NCBI GenBank assembly: GCA_027310565.1
Contig: DAIDAP010000037.1
Coordinates: 320,163-384,162, forward strand
Reading direction: 5' to 3'
DNA from: Chloroflexota bacterium
GTDB lineage: Bacteria; Chloroflexota; Limnocylindria; P2-11E
DNA: 64,000 bases
The position numbers were made by a program, and so were the translations under genes. Positions 47,983 to 55,284 of this stretch are shown here, piece after piece. Each line of letters starts with the position of its first letter. Position 1 is the first letter of the stretch. The notes under the pieces are model-generated. The model saw only the letters and a program-made list of their open reading frames with translations, did not search any database and was not told the DNA's origin.

Positions 47983-48719
47983 ATGTCGAAATCACTCCCA
48001 CTCGAAGCTGTCAGCGCGTCGTATCCGGCGTCGCCTCGGTCCGGGTTACTGGGATTGTTCGGCGTCCCAGCTTGGTACGGGTTGCTGGGCGTTCCGAATT
48101 GCGTGAACCACCAGTTCGAGAAATCCGAGTACTGCACCGAACGAAAGGTAGTGTGGGTCAGCCGATCGCCAGCAGTTTGGTCACCAGAGAAATTCCACTC
48201 CTCGCCAAATGACTGCACCTCGTTCGGCAGCCATCCCAGCCCAACCCCCGAGACGATCGTCGAACCCATTTGGAACGTCCACACACCGTTCGTCGCAGGA
48301 CTGTTGGCCTGGTAGAAGTACACGTTCGGCGGGTAGATCGTGCCGTACCACTGCGGTGGGTAGATGTGACCAGTCGCGTCGGTGTACTGAATGAAGAATA
48401 CCGGGTTGTAGGGATCGCTATTCGTCGGGGCCTTTGCCCAGCCCGCCTGCGCATACCGGGTGCCGTTGACACCCATGACCCATGCGGAAGTCGAGCCGCC
48501 GTTGTAGTAGACGAACGGGTTGTAGGTTCGAATGTAGCCACGCGCGCCGCTGATGGTTCCCCCGAAAACCTGATACCCACCGGTGAACCAGTTGTCGTAG
48601 ATGCCGGAGCCTGGGAGCGACGTACAGGCACTGTCTGCCCTCGCCTGTGAGGGAGCGAAGAGTGTCGCCGCTACGGCGAAGACAGCTGCTAATGACAAAC
48701 GCAACGCTCTCATGTACAA
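47961..48719 (-). CDS. Secreted beta-rich protein of unknown function
   Basis: 252 residues. Signal peptide with AxA cleavage (about 1-29, ending SQARA). The mature chain is rich in Tyr, Trp, Asn, Gly and aromatic strand patterns (GYIRTYNPFVYYNGGSTSAW, GTRYAQAGWAKAPTNSDPYN, PVFFIQYTDATG), like extracellular beta-sandwich proteins of unknown function in soil bacteria; it has only two Cys. The TTG at 48717-48719 is favoured as start because AGGAGGG ends 8 bases before it; ATG 48713 is the alternative. GC content is far lower than the chromosome, so it was probably acquired. Confidence 0.65.
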   Translation of the reverse strand: MYMRALRLSLAAVFAVAATLFAPSQARADSACTSLPGSGIYDNWFTGGYQVFGGTISGARGYIRTYNPFVYYNGGSTSAWVMGVNGTRYAQAGWAKAPTNSDPYNPVFFIQYTDATGHIYPPQWYGTIYPPNVYFYQANSPATNGVWTFQMGSTIVSGVGLGWLPNEVQSFGEEWNFSGDQTAGDRLTHTTFRSVQYSDFSNWWFTQFGTPSNPYQAGTPNNPSNPDRGDAGYDALTASSGSDFDIWDARCP

Positions 48720-49562
48720 CGCGAGATCCCTCCTCGGTGTCGGCCCAAGCCATTGCGAACCGTCTCGTCCGTTTCAACCGGTTGAGCACCGGCCAGTATC
48801 TAGCTCCAGTATCTAGCTTTCCCGCTGCACTGTGGGTAACGCGCACGCAACGATTCAATGACGGTCCCGTGTCGGCGGGCCGCGCTTATGTGTGCTATGC
48901 AGACGCACAGCCTGGCATGGCGAACTGGCGGCCACCGCGGCCCGCGATGGCAAGGCGTGAATGTCACCCGCGCATCGGTCAGCGTCGCCATGGAGCATCC
49001 TCGGCCAGACGCGGAGGAACTCGCGCCACAGCGCCGCCTTCGTATGGGGTCGAGGCAGCGAGCGATCTTGCGCGCGAAGTAGCGTGCCCCTCGGTGGCCG
49101 AGGTCGGCCCCCCGAGTTCGACCGCTTGGTGCTCGGCGTCCACGCGCCCCACGTCGGACGGCGAGCTCAATCTCCGTCGTCACGACGCCGTGCTGCGTGA
49201 GGAACGCTGAGCGTGTTCGCGGGTCGATGGCTCGGGGGATCCGGGCAGACATTTGGGGCTGCGCGGAGCCCACGCGCGGTCAGCAACTACGAATGGAGGC
49301 TCGAGCGTGAGGCTGCCGCTCGTGACGAAGACCGCGCTCTTGCGCCTTTGTCGTCGTCGAGCACGCCCAGAGCCCGCGCAGTCGAACGCCACCGACGCGC
49401 TGCGCATGCTGGTGCTTGGCTTGGACGATCCGCCGACCGGCATCGTCGTCCAGCAGCAGATCAACGGGCGGACGGCCTGTCACCCCGCCGTGAATGTTGG
49501 TTTGCGTCGCCGCCGTGGGCTCGGAGGAGCCCGACTTCGTGCGTCTTGTTGAGGAATGGCGA
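48720..49562. other. Element region without a convincing gene
   Basis: About 840 bases. Several overlapping open frames exist on both strands (for example 48800-49273 minus, starting MGSAQPQMSARIPR) but none has family features. I treat it as non-coding or decayed DNA. It contains the promoter side of the secreted-protein gene and a 13-base tandem repeat. Confidence 0.4.
48793..48818. repeat. Tandem 13-bp repeat CCAGTATCTAGCT (2 copies)
   Basis: Two exact, adjacent copies about 75 bases upstream of the secreted-protein gene. On the minus strand each contains TAGATACT, similar to a -10 element. May be an operator or promoter duplication. Confidence 0.4.
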
Positions 49563-49607
49563 CTGTGCCGAGGGCCAGGATCGAACTGGCGACACATGGT
49601 TCTTCAG
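49563..49607. repeat. Right attachment repeat inside tRNA-Phe
   Basis: Identical 45 bases to 44368-44412. It spans from 3 bases beyond the tRNA 3' end to the anticodon loop, so crossover at this site rebuilds a complete tRNA. Confidence 0.9.
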
Positions 49608-49638
49608 ACCATTGCTCTACCGACTGAGCTACCTCGGC
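49566..49638 (-). tRNA. tRNA-Phe (anticodon GAA), integration target
   Basis: 73 nucleotides; acceptor stem GCCGAGG/CCTCGGC pairs fully, anticodon loop CTGAAGA, T arm with GTTCGATCC. No CCA encoded. Its 3' half is supplied by (or shared with) the integrated element. Confidence 0.96.
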
Positions 49639-49755
49639 GAGGGTCTCATTTTACTCGGAAAGTCTGCGAGCGAATCGAATCGGTGTGGGGGCCGATGGTC
49701 ACGACGACCATGTGCGCCGGGCGGCGCAGTGGTCTACCCACCTCCGCACGAACGG

Positions 49756-49776
49756 GTTGAGACCATTGCTCTCAAC
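49756..49776. repeat. Hairpin containing a tRNA-Phe fragment
   Basis: GTTGAGA and TCTCAAC pair around the loop CCATTGC. The core AGACCATTGCTCT is identical to 13 bases of the intact tRNA-Phe gene starting at its anticodon stem. A further copy of AGACCATTGC is at 49796-49805. Likely scars of earlier recombination at this locus. Confidence 0.45.
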
Positions 49777-49911
49777 GGAGATCACGAGCAGGCGAGACCA
49801 TTGCCCTTGACCGACCCTTGCGCCGCAAGCAGCCAATGTGAATGTGAATGTGACGCCTCTTGACCGGTGTTCGCGCTGCTCATGGCGCAGCCGCGCGGAG
49901 AAGGCAAGACG

Positions 49912-50232
49912 CTAGACGGCAGCAGCCTCCGCGGGCACGATCGCGAGCTGAGCGCCAAGAGCCCGAGCGAGACGCGCGAGGGTGTCTTCTGTCGCGTTGC
50001 TAGCGCCCCGCTCGATCTTGCTGATCTCCCCTTGGTCGATCCCGGTGAGTTTCGCGAGCTCTGCCTGGGTCAGCTGGCGACGGTGTCGTAGGACGGAGAG
50101 CTCGCCACCGATGCGGAAGCGATGTGCCGTGCGCTCGAGCTGAGCGACCGCCGCGGGCCCTTCGGCGCGCGCCTCCGCCTCGACCTCCCGCCAGAACTCC
50201 TCGAACGACGTTGGCTTCCGTGCTTTCTCCAC
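49912..50232 (-). CDS. XRE-family antitoxin (HigA-like)
   Basis: 106 residues. C-terminal helix-turn-helix RQLTQAELAKLTGIDQGEIS and KIERGASNATEDTLARLARA. The N-terminal 45 residues are acidic and should contact the toxin. It lies 33 bases after the toxin gene, the toxin-first order of higBA-type systems. Autoregulation is expected. Confidence 0.82.
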   Translation of the reverse strand: MEKARKPTSFEEFWREVEAEARAEGPAAVAQLERTAHRFRIGGELSVLRHRRQLTQAELAKLTGIDQGEISKIERGASNATEDTLARLARALGAQLAIVPAEAAAV

Positions 50233-50265
50233 GGACAGGATTATGGCCTTTGGCCCATATGGGCG

Positions 50266-50715
50266 TCAAGGGGTCGGTCGTGAGCGGTACTCATGGAGGC
50301 GCTTCCTCGCCGGCTTGATCTCCTCGTCCTGGCGGCGACCGCTTGCGTCGTCGCCCTTGTCATAACCGTTGAGGAGAAGCAGCAGCTTGTTGCCATGCGG
50401 GTAGAAGAACACTCGCAGCGTGAGCCGCTCGTTCGCCTCCGGATACTTCGCGTGACCGCCGTACATCTCGAGGATCTCCTCGGCGTTCCGCCGAACGCGG
50501 AACTCGAAGAGGCCGTCGCCCAGCGCCTTGCCCCACTCACCCTGACAGACCTCCACGCCTCGGCGCTGCAGCACCTCGCGAAGCGCGATGCCGATCGCGC
50601 GGCGCAAGTATGGGTCGAGCCCGCGCATCCACTCGAGCACGGGCTGTCGCCCGGTGTGCGGATCGTCGTAGAACTCAAGTGAGTACGGGAATGCCGTCGG
50701 CGGCGTGCTCGGCAC
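50266..50715 (-). CDS. RelE/HigB-type toxin
   Basis: 149 residues, longer than minimal RelE. Core: SLEFYDDPHTGRQPVLEWMR, LGDGLFEFRVRRNAEEILEM and LRVFFYPHGNKLLLLLNGYD, then a basic C-terminal tail (EIKPARKRLHEYRS). This fits the phage-derived Gp49/HigB-like branch; such toxins cleave mRNA at the ribosome. Paired with the XRE antitoxin. Inserted to the right of the tRNA-Phe gene, in DNA that seems acquired. Confidence 0.82.
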   Translation of the reverse strand: MPSTPPTAFPYSLEFYDDPHTGRQPVLEWMRGLDPYLRRAIGIALREVLQRRGVEVCQGEWGKALGDGLFEFRVRRNAEEILEMYGGHAKYPEANERLTLRVFFYPHGNKLLLLLNGYDKGDDASGRRQDEEIKPARKRLHEYRSRPTP

Positions 50716-50756
50716 GGAGTCAGCCTAACCCGGGCTACACGCACGACAATCAGTCC

Positions 50757-51309
50757 ATGCGCGATCCAGGCGCACCGCTGGACCTCTATCGGCTGCTCAA
50801 GCCCGCGGGCGAGCCCGAGCTCATCCATGCGCAGGTCGCAGCCGGGGCATCGATCTTGGATCTCGGCTGCGGAACTGGCCGAATCACGCACGAACTGATC
50901 CGGCTCGGTCACCCGGTCACCGCCGTCGACTTCGACGAGCGAATGCTTCGCGAGATTCGCGGTGCGGAAACCGTGTTGTCGCGCATCGAGGATCTTCGAC
51001 TGCGCCGCACGTTCGATGCGGTCCTCCTGATGAGACCCTGACGACCCGGACATCGGACGCGACGGCAAGTCGAGCCAGAGGGACGTCGGTGGGGTCACGA
51101 TCCGCGTGTCCAACGTCCACCGCGAGGGACCGCTGCTCTATCAGACCGTCGAGTACGACGCGGGTGAGCGTGGTATCTGGCGGATGCAGCTCGACGGAAG
51201 GTACGTACTCAGCGACGAGGAGACGCTCGCCGATCGCGCCTCAGCCGGTCTGCGCTTGGACCACCGGATTGACGAGCGTCGGCGCTGGCTCGCCGCACGA
51301 GCGACGTAA
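50757..51309 (+). pseudogene. Broken SAM-dependent methyltransferase
   Basis: The first part (from ATG 50757) has the class I methyltransferase motif ILDLGCGTGRITHELIRLGH and AVDFDERMLREI, then DAVLLM, and stops at 51041. The C-terminal part is in another frame from about 51061 (DVGGVTIRVSNVHREGP, YVLSDEETLADRASAGLRLD) to the stop at 51309. About 40-50 codons expected between the parts are missing, so there is both a deletion and a frameshift. No product of full length is possible. Confidence 0.75.
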
Positions 51310-51336
51310 CTCGGCGAATCTCGTCGCGATCCTTCG

Positions 51337-51374
51337 AGACCATTGCCCCACCGACCGAGCGACCTCGGCGAGGG
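51337..51374 (-). pseudogene. Degraded 5' half of tRNA-Phe
   Basis: Aligns with the intact tRNA-Phe gene from the anticodon loop to its 5' end plus about 5 bases (34-35 of 38 identical). The 3' half is absent. The break coincides with the inner boundary of the att repeat in the intact gene, so it looks like the other side of an integration event. Confidence 0.75.
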
Positions 51375-51403
51375 CGACAGAACGATGCCAGCGCGACGAC
51401 GCG

Positions 51404-52063
51404 CTACTTCGCGGGAAAGTCGACCTGCCGCCCGATGATCGGCAGGTACCGCCCCGCCCCGATGATCGCGGGCGCGAGCCTGCTGCCCAGGAGTGCCGGC
51501 CGCACCGTGTCCAGATAGAACCCGAGCGTCGCGTCGAACCGCGCGACCTGATCGGCCGGGATCGCACCCTTCGCGACCTGCGCGGCGATCGCGTCGAGCG
51601 TCGCCGGGTCGAGCATCACGGCGAACTGCGGGTTCGCGGCGAGCGCGGTCTTCATCGCGGCGACGGCGGCCTGGTCGATGGTGGGCTTCCCATTGAATGG
51701 CGCGAGCAGGTCGTCGAACGACACGACCGCGACGAGCGCGACGTAGACCCCCACGAGCGCGGTCGCGGCGCCGAGCGGCAGGCCGAGCGTGTGATCGGCC
51801 GCGCGCAGGAGCGCGACGCGCCGCACCAGCCCCGCGAGGGCCCCGCCGACGCGCGCGACGACGCCCACCGCCACGCCGAGCACGAGCACGCCGAGCCCGA
51901 TCCCCGCCGTGCCGGCCGGCACGAGGCCGGCGCCGGGCCCGGCGTAGAGGGCGTACAGGCCGGCGACGCTCGCCCCGACCGCGACGAGCGGCATCATGAA
52001 GCCTCGCCGCCAGCCGGCGAACGCGCCGAGCGCCACCGCCGCGACCATCGCGACGTCCAGCAC
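51404..52063 (-). CDS. CvpA-like membrane protein
   Basis: 219 residues, GTG start. Four membrane helices in the first 130 residues, beginning DVAMVAAVALGAFAGWRRGF as in CvpA/colicin V production proteins, then a soluble C-terminal part (PQFAVMLDPATLDAIAAQVA, FYLDTVRPALLG). CvpA proteins affect envelope homeostasis; function here unknown. Confidence 0.7.
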   Translation of the reverse strand: MLDVAMVAAVALGAFAGWRRGFMMPLVAVGASVAGLYALYAGPGAGLVPAGTAGIGLGVLVLGVAVGVVARVGGALAGLVRRVALLRAADHTLGLPLGAATALVGVYVALVAVVSFDDLLAPFNGKPTIDQAAVAAMKTALAANPQFAVMLDPATLDAIAAQVAKGAIPADQVARFDATLGFYLDTVRPALLGSRLAPAIIGAGRYLPIIGRQVDFPAK

Positions 52064-52082
52064 GAGCCCTCCCTCGAGACCG

Positions 52083-52156
52083 TGGGCGACAGAGGGTTCG
52101 AACCTCTGACCTTCTCCGTGTAAAGGAGACGCTCTGACCGGCTGAGCTAGTCGCCC
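52083..52156 (-). tRNA. tRNA-Val (anticodon TAC)
   Basis: 74 nucleotides; GGGCGAC/GTCGCCC acceptor stem, anticodon loop TTTACAC, T loop GTTCGAACC. No CCA encoded. Confidence 0.97.
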
Positions 52157-52178
52157 GTGTCAAGTATGACGGCGCGGA

Positions 52179-52676
52179 TCAGGACGCGACGCGTCCCTCG
52201 GCCGCGGCCCACGGCATCGGAGGCAGCGGGAAGAGCCGCACGTTGCGCCCGGCGAGGATGAGCGCGTCGGCCATGCCCTCGAGCCGGCCGAGATGCGAGG
52301 CGAAGAAGTCCCGCCGCTCCGCGGCGCGCTCGTCGAGCGGCCACTCCCGCCCGGCGTGGCGCGCGATGAGCTGCCAGAGCTGGAAGTACTCGCGGGTGAT
52401 GTCGTCCGCGCGCTCGTCGAGCTGCGGCTCGTAGCGGCAGCGCGCCAGCCGCAGGCTGACGATCTCGAACGACTCGAGCCGTCCGAGCGCCGCCAGGAAG
52501 TCCGCGCGGAGGCTCTCCGACTCGGGGCTGTCCGCGGCGGCGCGCGAGCGGCGGTACGAGCGCGCGCGCAGCTTGGCCTGGATCGTCAGCTCGCGGTGAC
52601 GCTCGTCGAGCCGCCTGCGGAAACGCTCGCCCCCGACGGCGGCGGTCGCCCAGACGACGGGTGCGCGTGGTGGCAT
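52179..52676 (-). CDS. Conserved hypothetical protein
   Basis: 165 residues, all-alpha and rich in Arg/Glu. Pattern RRRLDERHRELTIQAKLRAR then ESFEIVSLRLARCRYEPQLD and a C-terminal MADALILAGRNVRLFPLPPM. No named family recognised. ATG 52676 is chosen since upstream codons overlap the divergent CoA-binding gene region. Confidence 0.55.
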   Translation of the reverse strand: MPPRAPVVWATAAVGGERFRRRLDERHRELTIQAKLRARSYRRSRAAADSPESESLRADFLAALGRLESFEIVSLRLARCRYEPQLDERADDITREYFQLWQLIARHAGREWPLDERAAERRDFFASHLGRLEGMADALILAGRNVRLFPLPPMPWAAAEGRVAS

Positions 52677-52745
52677 CTCGCTGGCGATTATCCTGCGGTC
52701 CCGACATGCGACAAGACCTTGTCGCCGATGCACGGACGTGAGAAA

Positions 52746-53168
52746 ATGAACGACGCCGCGCTCATCCGCGGGCTCCTCTCCACACCCCACACCATCGCCG
52801 TCGTCGGCTACTCGACCGACCCCGCGCGACCGAGCAACTCCGTGTCGCGCACGCTGCGCGCGGCAGGCCACCGCGTCATCCCGGTGAACCCGCTGCTCCG
52901 CGGAGCGCTCATCGAGGGCGAGCGCTCGTACGACCGCCTCACCGACATCCCCACGAGCACTCCGGTCGACTTCGTCGACGTGTTCCGTCGCGGAGAGTTC
53001 CTCGACGCCGTCGTCGACGACGCGCTCGCGTCGGGTATCGGCGCGATCTGGTTCCAGCTCGACCTCGGCAACGTCGCCGCCGCGCGCCGCGCCGAGGCCG
53101 CCGGGTTGCGCGTGGTCTGGGATCGCTGCACGGCCATCGAGCAGCGCCGGCTGGCGCAGGGCCGATAG
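52746..53168 (+). CDS. CoA-binding domain protein (YccU-like)
   Basis: 140 residues: single Rossmann CoA-binding domain with IAVVGYSTDPARPSNSVSRT, RVIPVNPLL, VDFVDVFRRGEFLD and the conserved WFQLDLGN and VVWDRCTAIEQ (Cys in the usual place). Size and order match the YccU group. Ligand binding inferred; function unknown. Confidence 0.9.
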   Translation: MNDAALIRGLLSTPHTIAVVGYSTDPARPSNSVSRTLRAAGHRVIPVNPLLRGALIEGERSYDRLTDIPTSTPVDFVDVFRRGEFLDAVVDDALASGIGAIWFQLDLGNVAAARRAEAAGLRVVWDRCTAIEQRRLAQGR

Positions 53169-53672
53169 CTACATCCGGCTGCGCGGCGTGAGCGCGATCT
53201 CCTTCGAGATGTCCTTGCCCGCCGCGACCGCGCTCCAGAACTCGTCCAGCTCCACGCGCGGGTTCGCCCGGCGCAGCAGCTCGAGCAGCGGGACGAACGC
53301 CTTGAGGCGGTACGGCTTCGTGTTCACGCGGACCGTCGTGTCGCGGCCGCGCGCGACGAAGAACGGCGCCGACACGCCGGAGTGCGCGCCCGGGTAGCGC
53401 TTCGCGTCCACCCGTTGGAGCGACCCGACCGGGACCGTCTCCACTTTGAGGCCGAAGTTCGTGCGGAAGACGAGCGCGTCGTCCTCGAGCGCGAGCGTCG
53501 TGAAGTACGCCTGGTTGACGACGATCGCGATGTCGATGGCGAGCAGCAGCAGCCCGATGCCGATCATGACCGGATCGCGCCCGAGCGAGCCGAAGAGCAG
53601 CACGCCCAGCGCCGCGAGCGGGAAGAAGGTGAACGACGGCCACAGCAGCGCCAGGTCCGGCCGCACCGCCAT
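53169..53672 (-). CDS. Small membrane protein with PH-like domain
   Basis: 167 residues. Two membrane helices (about 8-25 and 33-53), then a PH-like beta domain (TLALEDDALVFRTNFGLKVE, VGSLQRVDAKRYPG) and a C-terminal helix (LKAFVPLLELLRRANPRVEL). Unknown function. ATG 53672 is used; the frame upstream crosses the tRNA-Leu gene on the other strand. Confidence 0.6.
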   Translation of the reverse strand: MAVRPDLALLWPSFTFFPLAALGVLLFGSLGRDPVMIGIGLLLLAIDIAIVVNQAYFTTLALEDDALVFRTNFGLKVETVPVGSLQRVDAKRYPGAHSGVSAPFFVARGRDTTVRVNTKPYRLKAFVPLLELLRRANPRVELDEFWSAVAAGKDISKEIALTPRSRM

Positions 53673-53756
53673 GACGGGGAGTCTAGGCGGGCGCGGCGGG
53701 CGCGATCGCGGAGCGGGCGCGGGGGCGAACGGATCCGGGGGCGGCGGAAGATGCGC

Positions 53757-53783
53757 TTGGGAGGATCCTCGTTGCGGTAGAAT
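53757..53783 (+). promoter_or_regulatory. Putative tRNA-Leu promoter
   Basis: TTGGGA (53757-53762) and TAGAAT (53778-53783) with a 15-base spacer, 11 bases before the tRNA 5' end. The spacer is shorter than ideal, so this is tentative. Confidence 0.4.
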
Positions 53784-53794
53784 CGTCGCACCAC

Positions 53795-53878
53795 GCCCAG
53801 GTGGTGGAATGGCTATACACGCAAGTCTGAGGGGCTTGTGCCCGTAAGGGCGTGAGGGTTCGACTCCCTCCCTGGGCA
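53795..53878 (+). tRNA. tRNA-Leu (anticodon GAG)
   Basis: 84 nucleotides with a long variable arm; acceptor GCCCAGG/CCTGGGC, anticodon stem CAAGT/GCTTG with loop CTGAGGG, T arm GGTTCGACTCC. The genomic sequence continues CC after the discriminator A. Confidence 0.96.
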
Positions 53879-53895
53879 CCGAGCGCGCTCACCGA

Positions 53896-55284
53896 TCACA
53901 CCGTCACCCGAGCCCACGCACCGCTCCTGAACCGCCACGCCAGGAGCGCCGCGCGCACGAAATAGTCCACCGCGATGCCCAGCCAGATCCCGGTGAGCCC
54001 CATGCCGACGACGAACGCGAGCACGTACGCGAGCGGCAGGCGGACGAGCAGCCAGTTCACGAGCGAGGCCAGGAGCGGGTAGCGCGTGTCGCCGGCGCCG
54101 CGAAGCGCCCCGCCGAGCGCGAAGATCACGGCCTGCGCGGGCTGGGCGATGCCGATCACGGCGAGCGCGCCGACGCCGGCGGCGATGACGCCCGGCGCGC
54201 TCGTGAAGAGGCCGAGCAGGAGCGCCGGCGCGACGACGAAGACCGCGCCCGCGAGCGTCGACCACACCACGGCCATGCCCGCCGCGGCCCACCCCGCGCT
54301 CGCCGCGCGGCCCTTGTCGCGCATGCCGAGGCCCTGCCCGACGAGCGCGCTCCCGGCGACGCCGAAGCCGATGCACGGGAAGAACGAGAACGTCTCGATC
54401 TGGCTCACGATCTGGTGCGCCGCGACCTCGTCGGTCCCGAGGCGGAACACCAGGCCGGTGAGCGCGAGGATGCCGAAGCTGAACGTCGCGCTCTCCGCAG
54501 CCGAGGGGAGGCTGATGCTGAAGATCCGCCGGATCGTCGTCCGGCTCAGCCGCCACGGGCCGCCCGCGATCGAGAGGCCGGCCCGGCCGCGCCACAGCAG
54601 CACGAGCACCGCGGCGACGTAGAGGAGCCAGGTGATCGCGAGCGCCCACGCCGCGCCGAGCGGCCCGATCCGCATTACCTCGACGAGCACGTACGCGATC
54701 GCCACCGTGACGGCGACGCTCGCGAACGCGAGGAACATCGGCGTCCGCGTGTCGCCGGCGGCGCGCATCGCCGACGTGCCGATGAGCGCGACGGTCGACG
54801 CGCCGGTCCCGATGCCGAGCACCGCGAGGTACGGCCCGCCGATCGCCACGACCTCCTCGTCGGCCCCGAGCAGGCGCAGGAGGTCCGCCGAGACGAACAG
54901 GAACAGTGCGCCGAACGCCAGCCCGGCGAGCGCGCCGAGCATGATCGACTGGCGGGTCGCGTCGGCCGCGTCGCGGGGCCTCCCCTCGCCCATCCGGCGG
55001 CTCACGATGGCGATCGTGCCGATGGCGAGCGAGCGCCACACCGGGAACAGCAGGAAGATGAAGTTCGTCGCGGAGCCCGCGCCCGCGGCGGCGCTCGGGC
55101 CCAGCCGCGCGACGAACGCGAACACCACCGCGGTCCCGAGCGCGCTGACCGACTGCTCGATGATCCCCGGCCACGCGAGCTCGAGCGCCGCGCGCACCGG
55201 CGAGAGCCGCGCCAGCTCGGCCGCGCGGCCCGCTGGCGCCGGTGCCTCCTCGAGCTCGATCTCCTCGGTCTGGTGGATCGTCAC
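53896..55284 (-). CDS. MATE family efflux transporter
   Basis: 462 residues, 12 membrane helices in two related halves (LELAWPGIIEQSVSALGTAV and IFSISLPSAAESATFSFGIL start each half; both contain the RxAGDTR motif: AMRAAGDTRTP and ALRGAGDTRYP). Exports cationic drugs or metabolites using Na+ or H+. GTG start overlaps the TGA of selD (GTGA), so it is coupled with it; a functional link is not known. Confidence 0.9.
   Translation of the reverse strand: MTIHQTEEIELEEAPAPAGRAAELARLSPVRAALELAWPGIIEQSVSALGTAVVFAFVARLGPSAAAGAGSATNFIFLLFPVWRSLAIGTIAIVSRRMGEGRPRDAADATRQSIMLGALAGLAFGALFLFVSADLLRLLGADEEVVAIGGPYLAVLGIGTGASTVALIGTSAMRAAGDTRTPMFLAFASVAVTVAIAYVLVEVMRIGPLGAAWALAITWLLYVAAVLVLLWRGRAGLSIAGGPWRLSRTTIRRIFSISLPSAAESATFSFGILALTGLVFRLGTDEVAAHQIVSQIETFSFFPCIGFGVAGSALVGQGLGMRDKGRAASAGWAAAGMAVVWSTLAGAVFVVAPALLLGLFTSAPGVIAAGVGALAVIGIAQPAQAVIFALGGALRGAGDTRYPLLASLVNWLLVRLPLAYVLAFVVGMGLTGIWLGIAVDYFVRAALLAWRFRSGAWARVTV

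Larger units (their letters stand above)
44368..49607. mobile_element. Integrated element in tRNA-Phe (5.2 kb)
   Basis: Bounded by the 45-bp direct repeats. Carries a tyrosine recombinase next to the left repeat, a Replic_Relax-family protein and two secreted proteins, plus long stretches without clear genes. Base composition drops well below the surrounding 70% GC around 47.9-48.8 kb. No relaxase or conjugation gene is visible, so it is best described as a small integrative (possibly mobilisable, possibly decaying) element. Confidence 0.85.

Noticed and set aside
48800-49273. 157-codon minus-strand frame in the element
   Set aside because: No RBS or family features; overlaps several competing frames.
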